Source: Granulosicoccus sp045106195 (GTDB taxonomy: Bacteria; Pseudomonadota; Gammaproteobacteria; Granulosicoccales; Granulosicoccaceae). Taken from it: DNA of 64,000 bases. Location: contig JBGCEH010000018.1 of NCBI GenBank assembly GCA_045106195.1, forward strand, positions 5,975 to 69,974. Direction: 5' to 3'. A program made the translations under genes and the position numbers. Each line of letters begins with the position of its first letter. Within the stretch, counting starts at the first letter, position 1. Positions 26,058-34,336 of the stretch are shown one piece after another. The notes beneath the pieces are model-generated. The model had not been told where the DNA came from, did no database searches, and saw only the letters and a list, made by a program, of their open reading frames with translations.

Positions 26058-26743
26058 CTGCAGTAGTAACTGGTGCCGCCAATGGGATAGGCGCTGCAAT
26101 CCGTGATCACTTGCGAGCCAGCGGTGCGCGCGTTTTCACTCTGGATGTTCATTCGGTTGATGATGAGGATGCGGTACTTGCTGATGTGTCTGATCCGGTA
26201 GATGTCCTGCAGGCTGTCGAACACATTAGAGCGTACGGTGATGGACAAATCGACATTCTGGTCAATAACGCCGGCATACTTATCGAAGGCAACCTAATGG
26301 ATGTCAGCATCAAGGATCTGGATAGACTGCTGGCGGTAAACGTCCGAGGGCCTTTCGTGGTGACACAGGCAGTATTGCCTTATATGCCAAAGGAGGGCGG
26401 TTGTATCGTGAACGTCGCATCGGAGCTTGCCTACCTTGGGCGCGGTGGTGCATCAGCCTATGCCGCTACCAAAGGCGCGGTATTATCAATGACAAGATCA
26501 TGGGCTCGTGAACTTGCTCCACGGCTGCGTGTTAATGCGGTTGCACCAGGTCCAGTTGACACGCAGCTTCTGGGCTTTGCAAACATGAGTGACACTGAAC
26601 AGGCATTGGAAACAGACAATCCTCTGGGGCGTATCGGGCGGCCTGAGGAAATTGCAGCGGTCGTCGGGTTTCTCGCTTCGCCAGCTGCAAGCTTTATTAC
26701 AGGTCAATGTTTCAGCGCCGATGGTGGCGCTGCAATGCATTGA
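26051..26743 (+). CDS. Short-chain dehydrogenase/reductase (second of two)
   Basis: A 230-residue SDR with TGAANGIGAA at its start, NNAGIL, NVASELAYLG and YAATKGA (Tyr-Lys), and a FITGQCFSADGGAAMH end. The start is TTG at 26051, inside the end of the first SDR, whose stop it overlaps; no ATG is available before the Rossmann motif. It is short for the class but complete. Two adjacent SDRs in one operon could perform successive oxidations or act as a heteromer. Confidence 0.9.
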   Translation: MVTAVVTGAANGIGAAIRDHLRASGARVFTLDVHSVDDEDAVLADVSDPVDVLQAVEHIRAYGDGQIDILVNNAGILIEGNLMDVSIKDLDRLLAVNVRGPFVVTQAVLPYMPKEGGCIVNVASELAYLGRGGASAYAATKGAVLSMTRSWARELAPRLRVNAVAPGPVDTQLLGFANMSDTEQALETDNPLGRIGRPEEIAAVVGFLASPAASFITGQCFSADGGAAMH

Positions 26744-26770
26744 CATGATGTCTCATCTCTGGAGTGGATT

Positions 26771-27613
26771 ATGATTGAATGGCCGAATGGTGCTCGCTGC
26801 GCATGTGCAATTACCTTCGACATGGACGCGGATAGCTTGATTCGCACTGCGTGCCCCGAAGATGGCCATGATCGTTTGCAGGCGGTCACGATGGGTCGCT
26901 ATGGCCCTATGGTGGCAGTACCCCGTATTCTTGAAACCTATCAACGACTTGGACTTACGCAGACATTCTTCATACCTGCCTGGTGTATGGAACGATATCC
27001 GGAAGCTGTCGATTCCATACTCAAAGCGGGGCATGAGATAGGGCACCATTCCTGGCGACACGAAGATCCGGCGTTACATTCTGATGAAGTTGAGGCAGGA
27101 TTGTTTGATCGTGCCTGTGAAACACATCAACGCATGACAGGGCAATTACCCAGAGGATATCGCGCACCTGTCTACAGTACGACACAGGCAATGCTTGATC
27201 GATTGATTGAGCGCGGATTTGCGTATGACAGTTCTTTGATGGCCGACGATGTGCCATACCTGATGAGGACGTCAGCAGGTGAAATAATGGAAATGCCCCC
27301 GCACTGGGGTAATGACGACTGGCCACCGTTTGCACACTATGAACAGATCGGGTATCTGATGCCGGTTCGTGCACCCTCTGATGGACTACGCGCGTTTTTT
27401 GAAGAATTCGATGCAGCTTATGCGACAGGTGGGTTCTGGATGCCTGTTCTACATCCCTTTCTGACGGGCAGACTGGCCCGTTGGCGATTGTTTGAACACT
27501 GGCTGGAAGATGTGCTAACAAAGGGCGGTGTTTGGTTTGCGCCATTGGAAGAAATAGCTGCGTATTGCAAAGTACGTAAACCCAGAGTTGAGCATCTGCC
27601 ATACCCTGAATGA
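26771..27613 (+). CDS. CE4-family deacetylase/cyclic imidase-like hydrolase (PgdA_Hp/PuuE relatives)
   Basis: A 280-residue polysaccharide deacetylase-fold protein without signal peptide. The metal site is indicated by FDMDAD (about 16-21) and GHHSWRHEDP (about 91-100); RAPVYS follows as CE4 motif 3. The subfamily with GRYGPMVAVPRIL and TFFIPAW resembles HpPgdA-like and bacterial cyclic imide hydrolases rather than secreted chitin deacetylases. Being cytoplasmic and downstream of an importer and two SDRs, it is more likely to hydrolyse a small cyclic or acylated nitrogen compound than a cell-wall polymer (inference). GGAG lies six bases before ATG. Confidence 0.88.
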   Translation: MIEWPNGARCACAITFDMDADSLIRTACPEDGHDRLQAVTMGRYGPMVAVPRILETYQRLGLTQTFFIPAWCMERYPEAVDSILKAGHEIGHHSWRHEDPALHSDEVEAGLFDRACETHQRMTGQLPRGYRAPVYSTTQAMLDRLIERGFAYDSSLMADDVPYLMRTSAGEIMEMPPHWGNDDWPPFAHYEQIGYLMPVRAPSDGLRAFFEEFDAAYATGGFWMPVLHPFLTGRLARWRLFEHWLEDVLTKGGVWFAPLEEIAAYCKVRKPRVEHLPYPE

Positions 27614-27650
27614 TGCATAGCCCGATTGTTTGGGGTGGAGGCCAAGCGTC

Positions 27651-27716
27651 TTTTTTAATCCCCGCGAAGGCTGGGATGGCGACAATGCGGCGATAGTGAC
27701 AATGCCGAGGCGACAG
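27651..27716. repeat. REP-like hairpin followed by short degenerate repeats
   Basis: ATCCCCGC (27658-27665), GAAG loop and GCTGGGAT (27670-27677) form an 8-bp stem with one mismatch, of the CCGCGAAGG type that often occurs as dispersed palindromes. GGCGACAATGC-like units follow three times (about 27678-27716). The T-run at 27651-27656 is on the wrong side of the hairpin to make a terminator for the upstream plus-strand operon. Confidence 0.5.
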
Positions 27717-27746
27717 TACTGCGAGATTGAAAATACTGCTTTACAT

Positions 27747-28733
27747 TCACACCATCACGCACAGTAGCTCGAACATTATCGACACTCCCAGCCAGGCCGT
27801 GGTACCTGTCGCGTCAAAGGGTGGCGACACCTCTACAAGATCAGCACCTGCGATATTCACTCCCTTGAGTTCTCGTACAACCTGTAACGCCTGAAATGAA
27901 TTGGGTCCACCAACTTCTGGTGTGCCGGTACCCGGAGCGAAAGTGGGATCAACAAAGTCAATGTCATAGGAGATATAGGTTGACGTATCACCGACAATTT
28001 CACGCGCCTCTGCCATGACGTCTTCGACACCACGACGAAAAAATTCCTCGATCGTAACAATCCGTATACCCACTGACTTGGCGAAATCCCGATCTTCTAA
28101 ATCGTAGGCCGTACCTCTGATACCAATCTGTATGACTCGCCTGGGATCGAGCAACTCTTCTTCGACGGCACGACGAAACGGCGTGCCATGTGTATAGCGA
28201 TTACCCCCAAAGTAGTTATCAAACAAGTCGGTGTGGCTGTCGAAATGGATCATAGACAACGGAGCGTCTGCTGCCAGGGCTCTTAGTATAGGCAGGGAGC
28301 ACAAGTGATCACCACCAGCCGTCAATGGCCGGATGCCTGCTGCGTAAACACGTTGATAAAAGCTCGTCAGTCGTTGCAGTCCATCCTGTATGTCAACAGG
28401 ATTGGGGGAGACATCACCAAGATCGGCACAGTTGGCTTGCTCGAATGGTCTTGTTCCGGTTGCGCCGTGCTGGGCGCGAATCATTGTGGACAGATCACGA
28501 AGTTGTCGAGGTCCATGCCGAGCACCGGCACGATTGGTTGTGCCACTGTCCCAGGGTGTACCGATCAAACCAATATCGACATTGGTGATTTGCGGATCGT
28601 CAAGTGCTACATGCGGTAAACGCATAAAGGTAGGAATGCCTGCGAAACGTGGCAGGTCGAGGCCTGAGACGGGAGTGAAATCGATGGGAGAGGTCATTGC
28701 TGTATGCAGATTGTTGTGTTCTTGTCGCGTCAA
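27747..28733 (-). CDS. Arginase/agmatinase-family ureohydrolase (guanidinobutyrase/guanidinopropionase-like)
   Basis: A 328-residue cytoplasmic metallohydrolase. Binuclear metal ligands are in place: GGDH (His143), FDSHTD (Asp165, His167, Asp169) and YDID (Asp257, Asp259). The HTDLFDNYFGGNRYTHGTPF segment and APGTGTPEVGG match the Gbu/Gpu branch that splits guanidino acids to urea and an amino acid. The start is TTG at 28733 with GGAG five bases upstream; an ATG at 28697 would give 316 residues but has no such site. It ends 133 bp from the convergent CE4 gene. Substrate remains open: guanidinobutyrate, guanidinopropionate, agmatine or guanidine itself. Confidence 0.93.
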   Translation of the reverse strand: MTRQEHNNLHTAMTSPIDFTPVSGLDLPRFAGIPTFMRLPHVALDDPQITNVDIGLIGTPWDSGTTNRAGARHGPRQLRDLSTMIRAQHGATGTRPFEQANCADLGDVSPNPVDIQDGLQRLTSFYQRVYAAGIRPLTAGGDHLCSLPILRALAADAPLSMIHFDSHTDLFDNYFGGNRYTHGTPFRRAVEEELLDPRRVIQIGIRGTAYDLEDRDFAKSVGIRIVTIEEFFRRGVEDVMAEAREIVGDTSTYISYDIDFVDPTFAPGTGTPEVGGPNSFQALQVVRELKGVNIAGADLVEVSPPFDATGTTAWLGVSIMFELLCVMV

Positions 28734-29126
28734 GAGTACTCCGAATGAGTTCTTTATTGCTCAATGTGATACTCAAAGAATCTACCATTCTTACCTGTCA
28801 CTCGCATGGCATCGTCTTCAAAGCGCTAATCCTTGCACAAGCGCGGAATTACTGAACAATACCTGGAGATTCCCGTATGTGGGGTAATAATTTTTGGCTA
28901 ACTGTTGATTTGATTCAGCGCGATTGCCCTCATGCCTGATTTACCGTTCAATCAATGGACCGGTAATCGCTTAACCTACGGTTATTATTCCATTTCTGAT
29001 AAGCCGAAAATCAATGCTGTTTTCAGTTCAAGAAAAATGTGTAGGAATAGGTATGTGGAAAAACGAACGAACACCGCCTCTCTCTCTCTATTTTTTTCTC
29101 TCTATTTTTTTTATTTTTTTGGTTAG
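28734..29126. other. Gene-free stretch between ureohydrolase and RpiR genes
   Basis: About 390 bp with the ureohydrolase promoter region on the left. On the right is the pyrimidine tract listed separately. A 64-codon plus-strand frame (28932-29126) only translates low-complexity sequence at its end and is not called. Confidence 0.5.
29077..29120 (+). repeat. Homopyrimidine tract built of CTCTCTA-T(n) units
   Basis: Nearly pure C/T on the plus strand. CTCTCTA plus seven T is at 29084-29097, CTCTCTA plus eight T at 29098-29112, then A plus seven T to 29120, preceded by further CT dinucleotides from 29078. It ends seven bases from the 3' end of the RpiR gene. Confidence 0.95.
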
Positions 29127-29975
29127 CTAATGCAGGTCTCCAAGTTCCTCGTGTATTTCTTCGATGATCTGCAGCCTTTGCGTTGTCGCTTCGTGTTCTC
29201 GTGATGAGTACGCTATCGCAAGAAGTCTTATCACACTAAGAACGGCCGTCGAGGATGGTGCAGATGCATAGCTGGCGACGTGGCAGGGCAACACGACCTT
29301 GGAATAGCGCTGCGCGTAACCGAGCAATGCATAGTCAGTAATGGATATTATATTCATATAACTGGTGCGTGCGTAGTCTATGATTGAGGTAAGTAGACGA
29401 TGTCGTGGTGCGACAGATATGAGTACCAGTACGTCTCTCGGTCCTGTCATGGCCAGGTCTTCTGCCCAGGCACCATCGTGTGAACCAAGAAGCCGCACAT
29501 TGGGACGAAGTCTGGCGAAGGTGAGTCTGGCGTGACGCGCGAGACCTTCTTCAAGCCCCATACCGAGAAACCAGACGTTTGGTGCATCAGCGATCAGCGC
29601 CGCTGTGTCAGTGAGTTTGTCGGAACGCATTTCTTCGAAAGTTCGTCTAAGGTTCATCAACTCCAGTTCAAGATGTTCTCCGATAGTACGCCCATGCGCT
29701 ATCTGTTCAGAGGCCGCAACCGAGTATTGGTAAGGCTCGGTTCGATTTCGTTCCTCGCGGGCCTGCATTTTTACTTCGTCAAAATCAGCATAGCCAAGCG
29801 CACGAAAAAAACGCGCAGCCGTCGCCTTGGAGACATTTGCCATGGCCGCAAGTTCTGTTGCTGAATGTGTGTTAACCACGTCCTGCCGTTCTATCAGCAA
29901 CTGTCCCAGTTTTTTTTCGCTGGCGGTCAGTTGGGCCATGTATTCCTGAATTCTGAGTGCCAAACGTGAAGCCAT
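29127..29975 (-). CDS. RpiR/MurR-family transcriptional regulator
   Basis: A 282-residue regulator with an N-terminal HTH_6 domain (about 1-77: LTASEKKLGQLLIERQ, HSATELAAMANVSKATAARFFRALG) and a C-terminal SIS domain (about 120-255: VWFLGMGLEEGLARHA ... DVLVLISVAPRH). SIS domains usually sense sugar phosphates or related ligands. AAGGA lies six bases before the ATG. It is divergent from the 5-FCL-like/ABC operon, and the 70-bp intergenic region holds a 9-bp-arm palindrome that is the obvious operator, so the regulator probably controls both itself and that operon. Confidence 0.93.
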   Translation of the reverse strand: MASRLALRIQEYMAQLTASEKKLGQLLIERQDVVNTHSATELAAMANVSKATAARFFRALGYADFDEVKMQAREERNRTEPYQYSVAASEQIAHGRTIGEHLELELMNLRRTFEEMRSDKLTDTAALIADAPNVWFLGMGLEEGLARHARLTFARLRPNVRLLGSHDGAWAEDLAMTGPRDVLVLISVAPRHRLLTSIIDYARTSYMNIISITDYALLGYAQRYSKVVLPCHVASYASAPSSTAVLSVIRLLAIAYSSREHEATTQRLQIIEEIHEELGDLH

Positions 29976-29990
29976 GAGAAATCCTTGATT

Positions 29991-30029
29991 TTATGAAACA
30001 ATCGTTTCATAATAATGAAACGCTGAAAC
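29991..30029. promoter_or_regulatory. Putative RpiR operator: perfect palindrome plus extra half-sites
   Basis: TTATGAAAC (29991-29999), spacer AATC and GTTTCATAA (30004-30012) form a perfect inverted repeat with 9-bp arms. Two further TGAAAC half-sites follow at 30016-30021 and 30024-30029. The cluster lies 16 bp upstream of the RpiR start and 16 bp before the GTG of the divergent gene. Binding at such a site would cover both promoters. Confidence 0.75.
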
Positions 30030-30045
30030 AACGGGTCATAAATTT

Positions 30046-30783
30046 GTGTCTAGATCGAATTTGGTGCGGCAAAAGATCTGGGCAAAATTGCACGATGTGG
30101 CTCGGCCAGATACTCGATTTCACTTGAATTTTGCTGAAGTCATCCCTGATTTTGACGAGTCGGAATCGGCAATAGACCGGCTGGTTGAGCTTGAAGCCTA
30201 TAAGAACTGTCAATATGCGTTCATTACCCCGGACAATTGTCTTGTCGATTTAAGGAGACGCATGATTGAACAAGGTATACCGTTTGTGATGTCGACCTAT
30301 GGCATTTATCGCGGATTCGTGTTGATCGAACCTGGCATGGTGCCAGAAGGTGCTGAGCTTTACGCGGCGTGGCTTGATGGAATGGAGCACTTTGGGAGGC
30401 CTATCACTTTGCAGGAAACAGCCGCTAATGGCCCGTTTGATTTGATGGTTACAGGTGCGTCAGCCGTGTCTGTTGATGGTGTTCGATTTGGCAAAGGTCA
30501 CGGTTTTTTCGATCTTGAATGGGGCATGTTCACCGACGTGGGTATAGCCAACGAGAACACGCCGGTCGTGGCTGTAGTTCACGACTGTCAGTTTGTCGAA
30601 GATAAGCTCCAACCCACTGAAACTGACATCCTGGTAGATTCTGTGGCAACGCCAACAACGTTGCATCATGTTCAAAACCGAGGACGACGGCCGCGCGGTG
30701 TCAAATGGGAATTACTAGAGCCTTCGCAAATTGATGCGACCCCACCGCTACAAGAGTTGCAGCGCGAATTGGGACTCGCGTAA
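30046..30783 (+). CDS. 5-formyltetrahydrofolate cyclo-ligase paralogue (COG0212, 5-FCL-like)
   Basis: A 245-residue protein of the 5-FCL fold. The conserved stretch VRFGKGHGFFDLEWGMF near residues 148-164 corresponds to the phosphate-binding RIGxGxGYYD motif of true 5-FCL, but with H and DLEW changes that mark the COG0212 paralogue group. That group has been linked by comparative genomics and plant work to thiamin metabolism rather than folate (established knowledge, from memory). Start is GTG at 30046; no earlier codon fits between the operator and the conserved region. It leads an operon with an NMT1-type importer, a family whose members include pyrimidine-precursor binders, which fits the thiamin idea. 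Confidence 0.85.
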   Translation: MSRSNLVRQKIWAKLHDVARPDTRFHLNFAEVIPDFDESESAIDRLVELEAYKNCQYAFITPDNCLVDLRRRMIEQGIPFVMSTYGIYRGFVLIEPGMVPEGAELYAAWLDGMEHFGRPITLQETAANGPFDLMVTGASAVSVDGVRFGKGHGFFDLEWGMFTDVGIANENTPVVAVVHDCQFVEDKLQPTETDILVDSVATPTTLHHVQNRGRRPRGVKWELLEPSQIDATPPLQELQRELGLA

Positions 30784-30865
30784 TACGGGTCATTCGCAGC
30801 GCAGGTTCAACGTTGAACACAGATATCGAATTTACGTCGCAAACTTTTAAATTGGAGAACTACTT

Positions 30866-31837
30866 ATGAGACTGACCTGTGATCGTCGCCGTTTTCTGAC
30901 ATTGATGGCCGCAGGTGCGGCTACACCGATGCTCGGTCGTATTGCGCATGCGAGTACGCCGTTCACCATGCAGGCTGCCTGGATTAATGATGCGGAGTTT
31001 GCTGGCTATTTTCTGGCCATCGACAAGGGCTACTACACCAATGAAGGCTTGGACATCACATATCTTTCCGGGGGACCCGATGTTATCCCTGAAAGTTCGA
31101 TCATTGCCGGCAAAGCGGATCTTGCACTGACAACGCCTGACACAACCATCAAGGCAATTGCTGAGCAGGGTGCAAATTTCCGGATTATCGGCGCGCAGTA
31201 TCAGAAGAATCCCATTGGTATTGTGTCTCTGGCTTCAAACCCGGTCGAGACACCTGCTGATCTTGTTGGCAAGACCCTCGCAGTACCACCGGTTAACGTC
31301 ATATCTATAGAAGCGATGCTGGCCATGAATGGCATTGACAAGGCAGACGTAAACATCGTTCCGTATTCGTACGACCCAACCCCATTGATTAAAGGCGAGA
31401 TTGATGCTTCCATGGATTTCACCACTAACGTGCCTTATACCATCAGTCAACAAGGTGTGGAAGCGACATCGTTCCTGTTGTTTGATGTTGGCTTTACCAC
31501 CTATAACGATACAGTTGTCGTTACTGGGGATACACTGAAATCCAAACGCAAAGAGCTCGTTAGCTGGTTACGCGCCAGTCGCAAGGGCTGGGACGAAAAT
31601 TTTGTGGATCCTGAAAAGTACATGAACGAATGGGCCGACACCTGGTTCAAGGGCACCGGGCGCAGTATTGAAAACGAGATATTTTTCAACAAAGCGCAAC
31701 AACCGCTAATGGAAGCCCCCGGTGGTATATTCTCGATGAGTGAGGAATCTATCGAAAACAATATCGAAGCCCTGTCGGCTGTTGGCATCAAGGCTACACG
31801 CGATATGTTTGACACGACATTGCTAGAGGAGATTTGA
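30866..31837 (+). CDS. ABC importer binding protein (NMT1/THI5-like), Tat-type leader
   Basis: A 323-residue exported protein. The leader contains DRRRFLTLMAAGAATP, a twin-arginine motif, and cleavage is expected after AHA (about residue 29). The mature part begins FTMQAAWINDAEFAGYFLAIDKGYY, then EGLDITYLSGGPDV, matching NMT1/THI5 and ThiY-like proteins that bind pyrimidines or related heterocycles. GGAG lies nine bases upstream. Export in folded form through Tat would be unusual but known for some binding proteins. It is followed by its ATPase (TGATG overlap). Confidence 0.92.
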   Translation: MRLTCDRRRFLTLMAAGAATPMLGRIAHASTPFTMQAAWINDAEFAGYFLAIDKGYYTNEGLDITYLSGGPDVIPESSIIAGKADLALTTPDTTIKAIAEQGANFRIIGAQYQKNPIGIVSLASNPVETPADLVGKTLAVPPVNVISIEAMLAMNGIDKADVNIVPYSYDPTPLIKGEIDASMDFTTNVPYTISQQGVEATSFLLFDVGFTTYNDTVVVTGDTLKSKRKELVSWLRASRKGWDENFVDPEKYMNEWADTWFKGTGRSIENEIFFNKAQQPLMEAPGGIFSMSEESIENNIEALSAVGIKATRDMFDTTLLEEI

Positions 31838-32607
31838 TGGTACCGCCTGCGGCGATCAGCCTCTCCCTTGTCAGCAAAAGCTACGCGGGAAGAGGCAAAA
31901 TCGTCGAGGCGCTTGCTGCTGTATCCATGGAATGTAAACCAGGGTCCTTTACGGTATTGCTCGGGCCTTCGGGTTGTGGGAAAAGCACCATTTTAAGATT
32001 GGCTCTGGGTCTGGATACACCTGATGCCGGCAGTATTCACATTGAAGGAAAAAAACCATCCGTTGCCACTCGTGCTGGTCTGACAGGTATTGCGTTTCAG
32101 GATTCAGCGCTCATGCCGTGGAGAAGCGTCACCAGTAACATCGCGCTTCCACTGGAGGTGCTTGGAAGACGAGTAAAAGACTACAGTACAAAAATCGAGG
32201 GCTTGATAGAACTTGTCGGTCTCACGGGCTTTGAAAATTCCCTGCCCGGCGAGCTTTCTGGTGGAATGCGTCAGCGCGTAGCGATAGCCAGAGCGCTGGT
32301 AAGCGATCCTGACGTGTTGTTCCTCGACGAACCCTTCGGCGCGTTGGATCAGATACTTCGACGGCAGATGAATGTCGAGTTACAACGCATCTGGCAGGAA
32401 ACAGGATCCACGGCACTACTCGTAACTCATGGTATTGACGAAGCGGTGTTTCTAGCTGATCAAATCGTGGTCATGCAAAGCTCGCCCGGGCGTATCACTG
32501 AGACCATCGACGTTCCCTTTGCGAGACCGCGCACCCCCGATTTGTTTTCGTCTAATGAGTTTCATCAACTTACCGATGAAATTGCGGCTCTACTGCACGG
32601 CACGTGA
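31837..32607 (+). CDS. ABC importer ATPase
   Basis: A 256-residue ATPase: Walker A GPSGCGKST, Q-loop IAFQDSALMPWRS, signature LSGGMRQRVAIAR, Walker B VLFLDEPFGALD and H-loop LVTHGIDEA. ATG at 31837 is preferred (GAGGAG six bases upstream), though TTG one codon earlier is possible. Its start overlaps the binding-protein stop by one base. The partner permease follows after 28 bp. Confidence 0.95.
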   Translation: MVPPAAISLSLVSKSYAGRGKIVEALAAVSMECKPGSFTVLLGPSGCGKSTILRLALGLDTPDAGSIHIEGKKPSVATRAGLTGIAFQDSALMPWRSVTSNIALPLEVLGRRVKDYSTKIEGLIELVGLTGFENSLPGELSGGMRQRVAIARALVSDPDVLFLDEPFGALDQILRRQMNVELQRIWQETGSTALLVTHGIDEAVFLADQIVVMQSSPGRITETIDVPFARPRTPDLFSSNEFHQLTDEIAALLHGT

Positions 32608-32635
32608 GCACTAACGCAAATGGGCGTTCTGCAAC

Positions 32636-34192
32636 ATGAAGAATGCGTACGTACCAGGTAGTCTGATTCTGCTTGTTGCGTGGGAGTTGATCGGGCAACT
32701 GGCGCTTATCGGGGATGGAGCGTTTCCCCCATTGAGTGATATCGCCGTTCGATTCTGGCAGGATCGTGACGACTACCGGGGACACGTTGCAGCAACGCTT
32801 TATGGATCTGGTCTTGGGTTTCTGATAGGCAATGGTATTGCCATTGCCGCAGGTATGATATTCACGTTGTTTCCGGTTACCTTGCGATTGTCGCGCGGAT
32901 TGAACATCGCCTTGTTTGCGATTCCTCCCATTGCATTGACACCGATTCTAGCGTTATTGCTGTCGGGTATGGCACCGCGTGTCGTACTTGCCGCGTTAGG
33001 TTGTTACTTCGTCACCATGACGGCCACCGTGATTGGTCTTAGTCAATATGATGAAAGAGCTGCGGATGTCGTGCGAGCCTATGGCGGCGGTCGATTGCGG
33101 ATTCTGCTGAAAATTCAGATACGTCAGGCGCTGCCAGTGATATTGGGTGGGCTTCAAATAGCAGCACCCAACGCGGTGCTAGGCGCTATCCTGGCAGAAT
33201 TTGGTGGTGGCCAGCGTTGGGGTCTGGGCAGCTATTTGTTAGGTTCGCTCGGACGGGCTGATCCTGCACGCCTATGGGGTATTGGTCTTGTTGCAACCGC
33301 AATAGCAGGATTAGCGTACGGGTTTTTCGCGCTGATCTCACGCCGAGCGATACGCGGATCACGGGGTGTTTCGCTGAGCAATGCCGCTACGCCACCCATA
33401 CCTTCAGTGGGCACCACCACTATTCAAAGATTGATCCTGCTCCTCGGTTCAATTACCTTGCCGCTGTTCATCTGGTGGGTGTTTATCAGGTTGCTGAATG
33501 TCCCCGACATGATTGGGAAAACGCCGTTGGGTGTCGTTAATTACTTATTTCTTTCCAGTGGTGCTTCCGCTGCCCAAGCCCGATTGATTGAGGCTCTGGG
33601 TCAAACGCTACCCATGACTTTTCTCGGGATGCTCACGGGATTGAGCGCCGCCTTCGCTCTCGCCATGAGTACCCGTTTGTTTCCCGTTCTGACCAGGGTG
33701 TTCATGCCGGTTGCCCTGATAACTCAGACCATGCCATTGGTTGCCTTGACGCCGTTGTTGATACTGATACTAGGTCGAGGTAACTCATTGACGCTGTGGA
33801 TTACCATCTCAGTCACTTTTTTCCCAGCGTTTGTCACGATCGTACAAGGGCTTTCTCTGGTTCCTCAATCCGCGCTTGATGTTACCAGGGCATATGGTGC
33901 GTCAACTATTAAAGAGTTGCGGCTAGTGGCTGTTCCAGCATCGCTTCCTTATGTGTTCGCAGCCACTCGATTGACTGTGCCTCGCGCTTTGCTTGGAGTC
34001 ATGATTGCTGAATGGCTTGCAACTGGCAAAGGGCTGGGCAATTTGCTGAACCAGAGCCGTGGGTATCTTGATTATGGAATGATCTGGACGGTCGCTGTGG
34101 TATCAGTCCTGTTGTCAATTGGCTTCTACCAGATGGTGGTTTATGTAGAACGTTTTGTCTTGCACCGCATGGGGATGAGATCGACAGAATAA
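32636..34192 (+). CDS. ABC importer permease, two permease domains fused in one chain
   Basis: A 518-residue protein, about twice the normal 250-residue permease. Residues 1-245 form one BPD_transp_1 domain with EAA-like loop VVRAYGGGRLRILLKIQIRQ; residues about 265-518 form a second with VTRAYGASTIKELRLVAVPA. The two halves differ clearly, so this is an old fusion rather than a fresh duplication. About 12 membrane segments in total. A single chain would replace the usual permease dimer and might bind its substrate asymmetrically. It closes the operon begun at 30046. Confidence 0.92.
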   Translation: MKNAYVPGSLILLVAWELIGQLALIGDGAFPPLSDIAVRFWQDRDDYRGHVAATLYGSGLGFLIGNGIAIAAGMIFTLFPVTLRLSRGLNIALFAIPPIALTPILALLLSGMAPRVVLAALGCYFVTMTATVIGLSQYDERAADVVRAYGGGRLRILLKIQIRQALPVILGGLQIAAPNAVLGAILAEFGGGQRWGLGSYLLGSLGRADPARLWGIGLVATAIAGLAYGFFALISRRAIRGSRGVSLSNAATPPIPSVGTTTIQRLILLLGSITLPLFIWWVFIRLLNVPDMIGKTPLGVVNYLFLSSGASAAQARLIEALGQTLPMTFLGMLTGLSAAFALAMSTRLFPVLTRVFMPVALITQTMPLVALTPLLILILGRGNSLTLWITISVTFFPAFVTIVQGLSLVPQSALDVTRAYGASTIKELRLVAVPASLPYVFAATRLTVPRALLGVMIAEWLATGKGLGNLLNQSRGYLDYGMIWTVAVVSVLLSIGFYQMVVYVERFVLHRMGMRSTE

Positions 34193-34336
34193 TGTGTTGA
34201 AAGTGACCATTGACCGAACGTGAACCAGTGATAGTAGAATTGGTGTCAATGCGCTGTCGAATTGAACCCCTTTTCAGCGACTCAGAGATGTCCTGTTCAC
34301 TTCAAAGTGATCGAATAAGAGGCCAGGGTTCTGCTC

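Noticed and set aside
28390..28887. 165-codon plus-strand frame over the ureohydrolase gene
   Set aside because: Antisense to a gene with complete metal ligands; translation shows no domain.
29077..29120. T-rich tract as terminator of the RpiR gene
   Set aside because: The T-run is on the plus strand, so the RpiR transcript would have A residues, and no hairpin precedes it.
29976..30045. TPP riboswitch before the 5-FCL-like/NMT1 operon
   Set aside because: No CTGAGA core or related helices; the space is only 70 bp and is taken by the palindrome.
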